From: Prevotella sp. CAG:924
Lineage (GTDB): Bacteria > Bacteroidota > Bacteroidia > Bacteroidales > Bacteroidaceae
DNA length: 18,432 nucleotides
Direction: 5' to 3'
Assembly (NCBI GenBank): GCA_000431975.1
Contig: HF988583.1
Span: 1-18,432, forward strand
The position numbers and the translations under genes were made by a program. The notes beneath the pieces are model-generated. The model ran no database searches and was not told where the DNA came from. It worked only from the letters and a program-made list of their open reading frames with translations. Below are positions 7,607 to 16,225 of the stretch, piece after piece. The first letter of the stretch is position 1, and every line of letters begins with the position of its first letter.

Positions 7607-8515
7607 ATGGCAGTACACAAGAAATACAACGCCTTAGGCCGGGGACTCGACGCCCTGATCTCGACGGAGGCCGTGCGCACGCAAGGCTCCTCGACGATCA
7701 ACGAGATTCCCATCGACCAGATACAACCTAACGCGGAACAGCCGCGTACCCTCTTCGACGAAGAGGCACTGCACGACCTGGCCAAGAGCATCAAGGAGAT
7801 CGGCATCATACAGCCCATCACGCTCCGCCAGATCGCCGAGAACAAATTCCAGATCATTGCCGGCGAACGACGCTGGCGCGCCGCACAGCTCGCCGGCCTG
7901 CGCTCGCTGCCCGCCTATATCCGCACCATCAAGGACGAGAACGTCATGGAGATGGCACTCGTGGAGAACATCCAGCGCGAGGACCTCAACGCCATCGAAA
8001 TAGCGCTGGCCTACGAGCACCTGCTCGAGAACACGGGCATGACACAGGAGCAGGTGTCCGAGCGCGTGGGCAAGAGCCGCACGGCCATCACCAACTACCT
8101 GCGACTGCTCAAGCTGCCCGCCGAGGTGCAGATGGCGCTGCAGAACAAGCAGATCGACATGGGACACGCACGCGCACTCCTCTCTCTCGAGGACCCGAAG
8201 CTGCAGCTCAAGGTGTTCCGCGAGCTGCTGAAGAACAAATGGTCGGTGCGCAAGGTGGAGGAGATCTGCCAGCACCTGAAGAACGGCGAGGACCTGGAGA
8301 CCGGAAAGAAGAAGATCCAGGCCAAGAACCAGCTGCCCGAGGAGTACACACGGATGAAGAACGACCTGTCGGGCTACTTCCAGGCGAAGGTGCAGCTCTC
8401 CTGCACGGCCAAGGGCAAGGGAAAGATCAGCATCCCCTTCAACGACCAGGCCGACCTGGAACGTATCATGCAGCTTTTCGCACGGATGAAAGACAATAAT
8501 CTGCCGGAGGAATGA
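7607..8515 (+). CDS. parB: Chromosome-partitioning protein ParB (Spo0J)
   Basis: A 302-residue ParB, the CTP-dependent DNA clamp that loads at parS sites and stimulates ParA. The N-terminus YNALGRGLDALIS is typical of chromosomal ParBs. GERRWRAAQLAGL (about 86-98) and ENIQREDLNAIE (about 120-131) are the nucleotide-binding blocks of the ParB/sulfiredoxin fold. A helix-turn-helix follows (TQEQVSERVGKSRTAITNYLR, about 146-166) and a C-terminal dimerisation region closes the protein. The next gene starts within its stop codon (ATGA at 8512-8515). No parS-like palindrome was seen in the window. Confidence 0.96.
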   Translation: MAVHKKYNALGRGLDALISTEAVRTQGSSTINEIPIDQIQPNAEQPRTLFDEEALHDLAKSIKEIGIIQPITLRQIAENKFQIIAGERRWRAAQLAGLRSLPAYIRTIKDENVMEMALVENIQREDLNAIEIALAYEHLLENTGMTQEQVSERVGKSRTAITNYLRLLKLPAEVQMALQNKQIDMGHARALLSLEDPKLQLKVFRELLKNKWSVRKVEEICQHLKNGEDLETGKKKIQAKNQLPEEYTRMKNDLSGYFQAKVQLSCTAKGKGKISIPFNDQADLERIMQLFARMKDNNLPEE

Positions 8516-9294
8516 TCACAATTCGAACGATCTGTCTGGCCCTGACCCTCGTACTGGCCACGGCCGCACAGGCGCAGACCGACGCCCCATCGAGAAGACG
8601 GGTGCAGCCGCAGCGCAACACACCGACCCTCGTCGCCGACAGCATGGCGGTGGGGGAAGCGGACAAGCTGACGACAATCACTGCCGACAGCATCCTGCCG
8701 GCGGCCTACGGCACGGCGCAAGGTGCCGACAGCCTGACCACCGACAGCCTGACGACGAAGAAGCACAAGCGCGACTGGGCCACGTGGAAGCCGAGCGCGA
8801 AGCGCGCGCTATGGCTCTCCCTCGTACTCCCCGGCGCAGGACAGATATACAACCGCAAATACTGGAAGCTGCCTATCATCTACGGCGGATTCGTGGGATG
8901 TGCCTACGCCCTGCGGTGGAACAACATGATGTACCGCGACTACTCGCAGGCCTATCTCGACATCATGGACGACGACCCGACGACAGAGAGCTACAACCAG
9001 TTTCTCCATCTGGGCAACACCATCACCGACAGCAACCTCGCACAGTACCAGGAGATCTTCCGCAAGCGTAAGGACCGCTACCGCCGCTGGCGCGACATGA
9101 GCGTCTTCGCACTCATCGCCGTCTATGCCCTCAGCGTCATCGACGCCTACGTCGACGCCTCCCTGAGCGAGTTTGACATCTCGCCCGACCTGAGCTTCCA
9201 CGTGACGCCGGCCATCATCAACAACTCTACCAACACCAACGCCTACGCGCTGAGAAGCAGTGGCATCGGCGTACAATGTAGTCTCACTTTTTAA
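8512..9294 (+). CDS. DUF5683 domain protein, probably membrane/envelope
   Basis: A 260-residue protein of the Bacteroidota DUF5683 family. It begins with a signal peptide-like segment (MITIRTICLALTLVLATAAQA) and a low-complexity, Thr/Asp/Ser-rich spacer. The conserved part follows: KRALWLSLVLPGAGQIYNRK and YWKLPIIYGGFVGCAYALRW (about 100-145), then a second hydrophobic segment VFALIAVYALSVIDAYVDA (about 198-216). Two hydrophobic segments suggest anchoring in a membrane, but orientation is unclear. Function is unknown. Its place between parB and a lytic transglycosylase, with the start overlapping the parB stop, hints at a role in coordinating the envelope with the chromosome cycle, which is inference only. 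Confidence 0.85.
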   Translation: MITIRTICLALTLVLATAAQAQTDAPSRRRVQPQRNTPTLVADSMAVGEADKLTTITADSILPAAYGTAQGADSLTTDSLTTKKHKRDWATWKPSAKRALWLSLVLPGAGQIYNRKYWKLPIIYGGFVGCAYALRWNNMMYRDYSQAYLDIMDDDPTTESYNQFLHLGNTITDSNLAQYQEIFRKRKDRYRRWRDMSVFALIAVYALSVIDAYVDASLSEFDISPDLSFHVTPAIINNSTNTNAYALRSSGIGVQCSLTF

Positions 9295-9302
9295 TTCCCG
9301 TA

Positions 9303-10649
9303 ATGAAGAAAATACTTATTGCCATCGCGGCTCTTATCTTAGAAGTACCTACGGGCCTCTTCGCCCAGAACAACGAACCCACCTCGATCACCGTGAAGGA
9401 TGCTCAGGGACGGGATGAACAGATAGACCTGCCGGAGTCGATGACCGCAGACATCGACTCGCTGATGAACGATTATATCCACAAGACCTACCTCAAGCCC
9501 AGCAGCGACTGCAACATGCCGGACATCAACCCGGTGTATGAGAAAGAGGTATATAAAGAGCGGCTCGCCAAGCTGCCTACCGTTATAGAAATGCCTTACA
9601 ACGACGTAGTGCAGTCGTTCATCGACCGCTACAGCGGCAAGCTGCGCCACTCGGTGGCCTTCTGGCTCGGCGCACAGAACTTCTACATGCCGATCTTCGA
9701 GACGGCACTGGAAACCTACGGACTGCCGCTGGAGCTGAAGTACCTGCCGGTGATCGAGTCGGGCCTCAACCCGCAGGCCGTCTCGCGCGTAGGCGCCACA
9801 GGCCTCTGGCAGTTCATGATCACGACGGGCAAGCGCTACGGACTGGAGGTGAACTCACTCGTCGACGAGCGCCGCGACCCGGTGAAGGCCAGCTATGCCG
9901 CCGCACACTACCTGCGCGACCTCTACACCATCTTCGGTGACTGGAACCTCGTGGTGGCCGCCTACAACTGCGGACCGGACAAGATCAACCACGCCATCCA
10001 CCGTGCCAAGGGCGAGAAGGACTACTGGAAGATCTATCCCTACCTGCCGCGTGAGACACGCGGATACGTGCCGGCCTTCATCGCCGCCAACTACATCATG
10101 AACTACTACTGCGACCACAATATCTGTCCGCTGGTGACCGACCTGCCGGTGAAGACCGACACCGTGATGGTCACACGCGACGTACACTTCGAACAGGTTG
10201 CCCACGTGCTGGGCATGACCGTGGATCAGCTGAAAAGCCTTAACCCACAATACCGGCACAATGTCATCAACGGTGCGACTCACGCCTCTACGCTGCGTCT
10301 GCCCACAACGATGATCAACACCTTTATCGACAGGGAAGACTCCATCTACGCCTACAACGCCGACGAGCTGCTCTCGAAGCGCAAGGAGGTGGAGGTGACC
10401 CAACAGGCAGAGGTGAGCGACAGCAAGAGCTCGAAGAGCTCGAGCAGACGCTCCTCAAAGGCCTCGTCAAGAAAAAAGAAGAGCAAACGCTCCAGCAAGA
10501 AACGCGCAAGCAAGAGCGTCACCATCCGGGAGGGTGACACCCTCAGCGAGATCGCCGAGCGCCACCACACAACGGTGAAGAAGCTCAAGAAGCTCAACGG
10601 CATCTCGGGCAGCAGCATCAGAGCCGGAAAGAAGATAAAGGTGAAATAA
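9303..10649 (+). CDS. mltD: Membrane-associated lytic murein transglycosylase D-like, with LysM
   Basis: A 448-residue enzyme that cleaves the MurNAc-GlcNAc bond of peptidoglycan, releasing anhydro-muropeptides. A signal peptide (MKKILIAIAALILEVPTGLFA) precedes a goose-lysozyme-like SLT domain: YLPVIESGLNPQAVSRVGATG with catalytic E152, GLWQFMITTGKRYGL, and VVAAYNCGPDKINHAI. A degenerate LysM-like segment (about 292-334) and a Ser/Lys/Arg-rich linker (about 372-404) come next. A clear C-terminal LysM follows (VTIREGDTLSEIAERHHTT...KKLNGISGSSIRAGKKIKV). There is no lipobox cysteine near the signal peptide end, unlike E. coli MltD, so the protein is probably periplasmic rather than a lipoprotein. 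It starts 8 nt after the previous stop. Confidence 0.93.
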   Translation: MKKILIAIAALILEVPTGLFAQNNEPTSITVKDAQGRDEQIDLPESMTADIDSLMNDYIHKTYLKPSSDCNMPDINPVYEKEVYKERLAKLPTVIEMPYNDVVQSFIDRYSGKLRHSVAFWLGAQNFYMPIFETALETYGLPLELKYLPVIESGLNPQAVSRVGATGLWQFMITTGKRYGLEVNSLVDERRDPVKASYAAAHYLRDLYTIFGDWNLVVAAYNCGPDKINHAIHRAKGEKDYWKIYPYLPRETRGYVPAFIAANYIMNYYCDHNICPLVTDLPVKTDTVMVTRDVHFEQVAHVLGMTVDQLKSLNPQYRHNVINGATHASTLRLPTTMINTFIDREDSIYAYNADELLSKRKEVEVTQQAEVSDSKSSKSSSRRSSKASSRKKKSKRSSKKRASKSVTIREGDTLSEIAERHHTTVKKLKKLNGISGSSIRAGKKIKVK

Positions 10650-10688
10650 GCATCATACCTTAAAACTCACCAACTAAATACATGCATT

Positions 10689-12968
10689 ATGGACGATCAG
10701 CAAGATATCAAAGCCAAGGAGCGCGAGGCTGCCGACAATAAGATGATCAAAAATGCCTTCCAGCATCTGCTCGACACCTATCTCAGCTCGCGCCACCGCA
10801 AAAAAGTGGACATCATCACCAAGGCCTTCAACTTCGCCCGTCAGGCTCACAAAGGCGTACGCCGCCTGTCGGGAGAACCCTATATCATGCACCCCATCGC
10901 CGTGGCACAGATCGCCTGCCAGGAAATGGGACTGGGCTCAACGAGCATCTGCGCCGCGCTGCTCCATGATGTGGTGGAGGACACGGAATACTCCGTCGAA
11001 GACATACAGAACATCTTCGGTGAAAAGATAGCGCTGATCGTCGACGGACTGACCAAGATCTCCGGCGGCATCTTCGGTGACAAAGCCTCCGCACAGGCCG
11101 AAAACTTCAAGAAGCTGCTGCTCACGATGAGCGACGACATCCGCGTCATCCTCATCAAGATCTGCGACCGTCTGCACAACATGCGCACGCTCGCCTCACA
11201 GCCCGCCAACAAGAAATACAAGATCGCAGGAGAGACGCTCTATATCTATGCGCCGCTGGCCAACCGCCTGGGACTGAACAAGATCAAGACCGAGCTGGAA
11301 GACCTCTCCTTCCGCTATGAGCACCCGGAGGAGTATGCCACCATCGAGAGCAAGCTGAACATGACGAAGGAACAGCGCCAGAAGGTGTTCGACGACTTCA
11401 CCGCACCCATCCGGCAGATGCTCGACAAGATGGGCATGACCTACTACATCAAGCAGCGTGTCAAGAGCCCCTACTCCATCTGGTGCAAGATGCAGAACAA
11501 GCACGTCACCTTCGAGGAGATCTACGACATCCTCGCCGTCCGCATCGTCTTCACGCCGAAGGACCGCAAGGACGAGATCAACAACTGCTTCCAGATCTAT
11601 GTGGGACTGAACCAGATCTACAAGAGCCACCCCGACCGGCTGCGCGACTGGGTGAACCACCCGAAGGCCAACGGCTACCAGGCCCTCCACGTGACGATGA
11701 TGTCGCACCAGGGACAATGGATAGAGGTGCAGATCCGCTCCGACAGAATGGACGAGATCGCAGAAAAGGGCTTCGCCGCCCACTGGAAATACAAGGAAGG
11801 CGGAGAGGCCGAGCACGACGAGAGCGAGCTCAACAACTGGCTCTCCACCATCAAGGAGATCCTCGACGATCCGCAGCCCGACGCCATGGACTTCCTCGAC
11901 GCCATCAAACTCAACCTGTTCGCCTCCGAGATATTCGTCTTCACACCGAAGGGTGAGGTGAAGACCATGCCGGCGGGATCGACCGTCCTCGACTTCGCCT
12001 TCTCCATCCACACCGTACTCGGCTCGCACTGCATCGGCGCCAAGGTGAACCACAAGCTCGTGCCGCTGAGCCACAAGCTGCAGAGCGGCGACCAGGTGGA
12101 GGTGCTCACCTCGAAATCGCAATACGTGAAACCCGAATGGCTCAACTTCGCCTCCTCGGCCAAGGCCAAGGGAAAGATACAGGCCATACTCAGAAGACAG
12201 GACCGCGAGACACAGAAGAAGGGCGAGAACACGCTCAACGAATGGCTTGAAGAGAAGGAGCTGACACTCACCACGTCGATCCTCGACAAGCTCTGTGAGT
12301 TCCACGGCCTGCAACGCCACGAGGATCTCTTCAAAGGACTCGGCGACAAGAGCATCCAGCTCTCCGACAAGGACCTCAACGAAATACACGGCACCAACAA
12401 GAAAAAGATCAGCGTGGTGCCCACAGGATGGCGCCGCTACGTACCCTTCATCGGCAAGAAACAGACGGACTCCGAGCAGCCGTCGAAGAGCCTGCTCGTC
12501 GTCGGCAAGGACTTCAACAAGAAGAAGCCCTGCATCATCAGCGAGGACACCATCGGCATGTATATCTTCCCGGCGTGCTGCCACTGCATCCCCGGCGACG
12601 ACATCCTCGGCTTCATCGACGAGAAGAACCGCGTGGAGATACACCGGCGCGACTGCCCCGTGGCCAGCAAGCTGAAAGCCAGCTTCGGCAACCGCATCCT
12701 CGACGCACAGTGGGACATGCACCAGCGCCTCTTCTTCGACGCGACGATCGAGACACACGGCACCGACCGCAAGGGAATGCTCTTCGACGTGTCGGACGTC
12801 CTCTTCAGACAGCTCAACGTCAATATCCACAACGTGTCGTTCTCCGCTGACGAAGGACTATTTGTGGGAAAGATAGAGATCCGCGTACACGACCGCAACG
12901 AGGTGCGGACCATCATCAACGCGCTGAAGAAGATTCCTGACATGCAGGAGATCCTGCAGATAAAATAA
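10689..12968 (+). CDS. rel: Bifunctional (p)ppGpp synthetase/hydrolase, RelA/SpoT family
   Basis: A 759-residue long RSH enzyme that makes and degrades (p)ppGpp, the stringent-response alarmone. Domains in order: HD hydrolase (HPIAVAQIAC, then ALLHDVVED with H93-D94, and LIKICDRLHNMRTL), synthetase (RVKSPYSIWCKM, YDILAVRIVF, NHPKANGYQALHVTM, EVQIRSDRMDEIAEKG), TGS (EIFVFTPKGEVKTMPAGSTV, about 414-475), a cysteine/histidine zinc-finger-like segment (PACCHCIPGDDILGF...HRRDC) and a C-terminal ACT domain (DATIETHGTDRKGMLFDVSD). The intact HD histidine-aspartate pair argues for hydrolase activity, and the synthetase loop has RLRD, close to the RFKD of bifunctional enzymes rather than the acidic motif of RelA. 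It is the last gene of the parA operon, 39 bp after the transglycosylase, and is followed by a strong terminator. Confidence 0.96.
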   Translation: MDDQQDIKAKEREAADNKMIKNAFQHLLDTYLSSRHRKKVDIITKAFNFARQAHKGVRRLSGEPYIMHPIAVAQIACQEMGLGSTSICAALLHDVVEDTEYSVEDIQNIFGEKIALIVDGLTKISGGIFGDKASAQAENFKKLLLTMSDDIRVILIKICDRLHNMRTLASQPANKKYKIAGETLYIYAPLANRLGLNKIKTELEDLSFRYEHPEEYATIESKLNMTKEQRQKVFDDFTAPIRQMLDKMGMTYYIKQRVKSPYSIWCKMQNKHVTFEEIYDILAVRIVFTPKDRKDEINNCFQIYVGLNQIYKSHPDRLRDWVNHPKANGYQALHVTMMSHQGQWIEVQIRSDRMDEIAEKGFAAHWKYKEGGEAEHDESELNNWLSTIKEILDDPQPDAMDFLDAIKLNLFASEIFVFTPKGEVKTMPAGSTVLDFAFSIHTVLGSHCIGAKVNHKLVPLSHKLQSGDQVEVLTSKSQYVKPEWLNFASSAKAKGKIQAILRRQDRETQKKGENTLNEWLEEKELTLTTSILDKLCEFHGLQRHEDLFKGLGDKSIQLSDKDLNEIHGTNKKKISVVPTGWRRYVPFIGKKQTDSEQPSKSLLVVGKDFNKKKPCIISEDTIGMYIFPACCHCIPGDDILGFIDEKNRVEIHRRDCPVASKLKASFGNRILDAQWDMHQRLFFDATIETHGTDRKGMLFDVSDVLFRQLNVNIHNVSFSADEGLFVGKIEIRVHDRNEVRTIINALKKIPDMQEILQIK

Positions 12969-12977
12969 ACCCAAAGG

Positions 12978-13034
12978 AACAGACATAGCTGTGCACCGGC
13001 CCCATTATGAAGGCAGCGTACAGCTATGTCTGTT
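12978..13034 (+). terminator. Rho-independent terminator of the parA-rel operon
   Basis: A 15-bp perfect stem, AACAGACATAGCTGT (12978-12992) with ACAGCTATGTCTGTT (13020-13034), begins 9 nt after the rel stop and runs into a T tract (TTTTTT, 13033-13038). The loop is 27 nt. This is the clearest terminator in the window. Confidence 0.9.
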
Positions 13035-13038
13035 TTTT

Positions 13039-13368
13039 CTCCATTCCTATGCTTCCTACTCCGTATTGTCTTTCCCCCAATACATTCCGTATTCTTTTCC
13101 CATCCCGTGCGTCCCATCATACGGACGATACAACCGGGACATCCCATCTGGAAGTGACGGCAGCAAATGCCCGGTGGAGGTGATGTAGAAAAGCCTCCTA
13201 TCCCAGTGTTGTTGCTCGTCCGCACAGAAAGGCCAATATAGCGACGCACATCGTGTATCCGCTACTGCAAATGTCTACCTTATATATATAATAGGTGTCT
13301 GACGAGTTAATAAGGAAGCCGCTTCAAGGAGCCATATACTACTTGACTGGCGAGCCATATATATCATT
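13039..13368. other. Intergenic gap after rel, with decayed-looking ORF on the minus strand
   Basis: No intact gene is supported. On the minus strand an ATG at 13367, one base after the nucleotidyltransferase stop, opens 30 codons to a TAG (13275-13277). The same frame then continues for 72 codons to a TAG at 13056-13058, with protein-like composition (for example YITSTGHLLPSLPDGMSRLY). I recognise no family, so this may be chance or a remnant. The gap also holds an alternating TATATATATA run (13281-13290), flanked by short ACCT/AGGT arms, and a direct repeat GAGCCATATA at 13329-13338 and 13352-13361. Confidence 0.3.
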
Positions 13369-14058
13369 CTACGGTCTTTCCTGCCCGATTTCACGAAGGA
13401 CACCAGCAGCCCAATCTACGAGTCTCAGACTGTATTCATCAAGATCGTAATCCTGGAGACCGATAGCCATAGAGGAGGCCATAGCCAAGACATCCCGGTC
13501 TTCACCGGAGACAACATCGGCCAACTCACGGAAAGAAGCTATGTAGTCGCCCGTATCATAATAATATTTCATGCGAACTGTAAAGCGCGCCGCCTTGTAA
13601 AGTCCGACAAGAGCCTCTCTGTTCCGCGCATGCAGCAGATTGTGCGAACTAGCATGATACACGGTGCAGGCACCGGTATGCACGGCACGATGCACGTCCT
13701 CCCGTGTAAAGGACAGGCCCAAGCTATCGAGCGAACCCATGATGGCCCGTGTATCCAAAACCAACTGCAACAAGTCGGACTTCTCCCAGGCGCATAACTC
13801 GGCCGTACCACACACGAAGCCGCAGATCTTATCACTATGATCCATCTTATCGATCATATTGCGGTATGCCAAGAGATCATGATGATCCATGCCGTCGACT
13901 ATCACGACAACATCTATGTCGCTATCCCTTGTCGGCTCCCCCCGACCATAGCTGCCTTGTATACCGAAAAAACAAAGACGACTGCCAAAAAGATCTGTCA
14001 GCCGTTGCTGGAAAAGATCCAACCACGAGGTTATATCCAATTCTGTCTGTATTGCCAT
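13369..14058 (-). CDS. Nucleotidyltransferase-domain protein (KNTase/Pol beta type)
   Basis: A 229-residue protein with an N-terminal nucleotidyltransferase fold: GSYGRGEPTRDSDIDVVVIV (about residues 35-54) gives the GS motif and the DxD metal-binding pair. A helical C-terminal half follows (LVGLYKAARFTVRMKYYYDTG and a region rich in Asp/Leu). Enzymes of this superfamily transfer a nucleotide to small molecules, RNA or proteins. The length and the helical tail resemble stand-alone aminoglycoside-type nucleotidyltransferases or toxin-antitoxin-linked MNT proteins, but no partner HEPN gene lies adjacent, so the substrate is unknown. It starts just after the terminator of the GH67 gene, with no clear promoter box of its own. 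Confidence 0.75.
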   Translation of the reverse strand: MAIQTELDITSWLDLFQQRLTDLFGSRLCFFGIQGSYGRGEPTRDSDIDVVVIVDGMDHHDLLAYRNMIDKMDHSDKICGFVCGTAELCAWEKSDLLQLVLDTRAIMGSLDSLGLSFTREDVHRAVHTGACTVYHASSHNLLHARNREALVGLYKAARFTVRMKYYYDTGDYIASFRELADVVSGEDRDVLAMASSMAIGLQDYDLDEYSLRLVDWAAGVLREIGQERP

Positions 14059-14084
14059 ATTCTTACTGTTATCATCCCTATTCT

Positions 14085-14129
14085 AAAAAAGGCGGCTGCC
14101 CTGTGTCTCGGACACCGGAACAGCCGCCT
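14085..14129 (-). terminator. Rho-independent terminator of the GH67 gene
   Basis: Read on the minus strand, AGGCGGCTG (14129-14121) pairs perfectly with CAGCCGCCT (14098-14090) and is followed by TTTTTT (14090-14085). It lies 8 nt beyond the GH67 stop codon, and separates that gene from the nucleotidyltransferase. Confidence 0.9.
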
Positions 14130-14137
14130 GATCTGTC

Positions 14138-16075
14138 TTATTGCTCGGGCAGGATCGCCTGCCGTGAGAAAGTCTGGAAATATCCCAGACATGTGTCGCG
14201 CCACTCCCGCGCATTCTCCACCTGCTCCTCCAACCGCCGGCTGACCTCGTCGAAGCGCTGCGGGTCGACATAAGGCCGCATCCGCTTCCACGTGTCGGCG
14301 AAGCGCTGTGCCTCCGCCACGCCATGATTGTAGTGGGAGCAGAGACTCTGCCATAGCGTGCTGCCGTCCTTCATCTTATGATTCCAGCCGACATGATGGA
14401 ACCACAGGAGATACTCCTCGGGACAGGTGTCGATGTTGTTGTACAGGCTGTCGTAGGGATGCCGGTACTGGCTGACCGCCTTCGAGCCGCTCATCGTGCG
14501 GTCGAAGCCGATGCCCGCACTGTCGGCCTTGTGATAATAGACGGGGCACCACTCGATGGGGTACTGCGGATAGAAGCCCTGAGGCTCCGGACCGTAATGA
14601 TGATCGGCCTTGAAGATGTGGTGAAGGCCAAGGGGCATCATATAGTCGACACAAGCCTCGCGGCTGCTGGCCATCACCTCCCTCATAGGATTGACAAAGG
14701 CCGTGTCGTGGGTGAAGGTCTGCTTCAGCCACTCTGTAGCGATGCTGTCGGACGACAGGGAGGCGTTCCAGGCCAGACGGCCAAAGGCATACCAGTTGGC
14801 CTGCGAATAATGATGACCACACCAGTTGGCGTCATCCCCGATATTGGCCACGCCGGCAATACCGACGAGACTGTCGGGACGGACGAAGGAGAAGAACTCT
14901 TTCCACATCGGTGCCAGATAGACCAGATGGCGGCTCTGTCCGAGATACTCCTGCGTGATCTGCAGCTCGGCCATCATCGGTGTCTGCCTGATGTTGTCGA
15001 ACAACGGGGCATAGGGCTCGCGCGGCTGGAAATCGAGCGGTCCGTTCTTACACTGGAGGATGACATTGTCCCTAAACTGGCCGTCGAGATCCTTGAACTC
15101 GCTCACGGCCTGCATCACCCGGTCCTCACCCTCATGATTGCCATAGACGAAGCTGCGCCAGATCACCAGACCGCCATACGGCTGCAGGGCATCGGCCAGC
15201 ATATTGGCACCCTCGGCATGGGTGCGGTGATAATCGCCGGGGCCGGGCTGTCCCTCCGAATTGGCCTTCACCAGAAATCCGCCAAAGTCGGGTATCGCCT
15301 TATACAGCTCACCGGCCTTGTCTCTCCACCACCGGCGGACACCCTCATCGAGGGGATCGGCAGTCGGCAGTCCGCCCTCGGCCATCGGCGAGGCGAAGTT
15401 GACGGAAAGATAGACACGGATGCCATAGTCGCGAAAGAGGTCGGCCAGCACCTTCACCTTTTTTATATAGGTGGCATTGAGCATCTTGGGCGACGCATTG
15501 ACATTGTTGATCACCGACCCGTTGATGCCTATCGACGCATTGGCCCTGCAGTAGTCGGTAAGGCGCTTGCGCAAGGCAGTGATCATGGTGCCCTTGTCGC
15601 CGTCGATCTCGTCCCACTTCCAGATGCTCCTGCCGGCATAGCCCCGTTCGATGGAGCCGTCCAGATTGTCCCAGTGGTTGAGCAGGCGATACCTCACCGT
15701 GGGCTGCTCCTTGATGTGAAGCGCACCGACGGGCAGCCCGGTGTCCTGGATACGCAACAGCTCGTAGGCTCCATAGAGCAGGCCGCGGCTGGTGCCGGCC
15801 TTCACCGTGACACCGGACGCATCCGGTGCGGAACTGATCTCAAAGCCCTCGCCGCTGTCTGCCGACTTGTCTCTGACGAGCCTGACGGCCGCACCATGCC
15901 AATAGGCCGACAGCTCCTGCACCGCTATCCGCGCTGTTGCCGACCGGTCGTTGGTCGCTACCTTGCACGGAGACGGATTGCGGGAAGCCCGCAGCCACAG
16001 CCGGGAGCCGTCCTCCGCATGCAGCAGGACTCCTGTGGCCAGGGCGAATAGTAGTGTTAGAAATGTTTTCTTCAT
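14138..16075 (-). CDS. aguA: Secreted GH67 alpha-glucuronidase
   Basis: A 645-residue enzyme that removes (4-O-methyl)glucuronic acid from the non-reducing end of xylo-oligosaccharides, a late step of glucuronoxylan breakdown. A signal peptide (MKKTFLTLLFALATGVLLHA) directs it to the periplasm; there is no lipobox. The GH67 core shows NHWDNLDGSIERGYAGRSIW (133-151), VNFASP, FGGFLVKANSEGQPGPGDYH with predicted acid E274, NGPLDFQPREP with D348, and ELQITQEYLGQ with E376. D348 and E376 are 28 residues apart, the same spacing as D364 and E392 in the Geobacillus enzyme. The length is slightly short for the family. It has its own promoter and terminator. It was placed after the GH27 gene but is probably transcribed separately. 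Confidence 0.94.
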   Translation of the reverse strand: MKKTFLTLLFALATGVLLHAEDGSRLWLRASRNPSPCKVATNDRSATARIAVQELSAYWHGAAVRLVRDKSADSGEGFEISSAPDASGVTVKAGTSRGLLYGAYELLRIQDTGLPVGALHIKEQPTVRYRLLNHWDNLDGSIERGYAGRSIWKWDEIDGDKGTMITALRKRLTDYCRANASIGINGSVINNVNASPKMLNATYIKKVKVLADLFRDYGIRVYLSVNFASPMAEGGLPTADPLDEGVRRWWRDKAGELYKAIPDFGGFLVKANSEGQPGPGDYHRTHAEGANMLADALQPYGGLVIWRSFVYGNHEGEDRVMQAVSEFKDLDGQFRDNVILQCKNGPLDFQPREPYAPLFDNIRQTPMMAELQITQEYLGQSRHLVYLAPMWKEFFSFVRPDSLVGIAGVANIGDDANWCGHHYSQANWYAFGRLAWNASLSSDSIATEWLKQTFTHDTAFVNPMREVMASSREACVDYMMPLGLHHIFKADHHYGPEPQGFYPQYPIEWCPVYYHKADSAGIGFDRTMSGSKAVSQYRHPYDSLYNNIDTCPEEYLLWFHHVGWNHKMKDGSTLWQSLCSHYNHGVAEAQRFADTWKRMRPYVDPQRFDEVSRRLEEQVENAREWRDTCLGYFQTFSRQAILPEQ

Positions 16076-16194
16076 GCTTTCTGATTTATTTTAGTTTTTG
16101 TTTTTAGCTTGTTGACCGTGCACCTTCCTCCATATCAGGCCAGGTTCCCGGTATTGCGTACGCAGGCGGTCTCTCACCTCCCGCTTCCTCAATG

Positions 16195-16225
16195 CAAAAA
16201 TAGGGAAAAACGTCCAAATCTCAAA
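16195..16225 (-). promoter_or_regulatory. GH67 promoter (TTTG-N19-TATTTTTG)
   Basis: Minus-strand TTTG (16225-16222) and TATTTTTG (16202-16195) are 19 nt apart, matching both Bacteroidota sigma elements. The leader would be about 110 nt. This is the best two-element promoter in the window. Confidence 0.65.

Noticed and set aside
10324..10509. Ser/Lys/Arg-rich repeats in the transglycosylase considered as a DNA repeat element
   Set aside because: These are low-complexity linker codons between the SLT and LysM domains, common in such enzymes.
11196..12830. 544-codon open frame on the minus strand opposite rel
   Set aside because: It lies wholly antisense to a well-supported gene; long antisense frames are expected from G+C-rich codon usage. 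The translation is Val/Leu/Asp/Glu-rich without known motifs.
12437..13249. 270-codon minus-strand frame across the rel 3' end and terminator
   Set aside because: It runs antisense through rel and the terminator stem, with no family signature.
14378..16051. 557-codon open frame on the plus strand opposite GH67
   Set aside because: Antisense shadow of a gene with all catalytic residues present; no motif or independent promoter seen.
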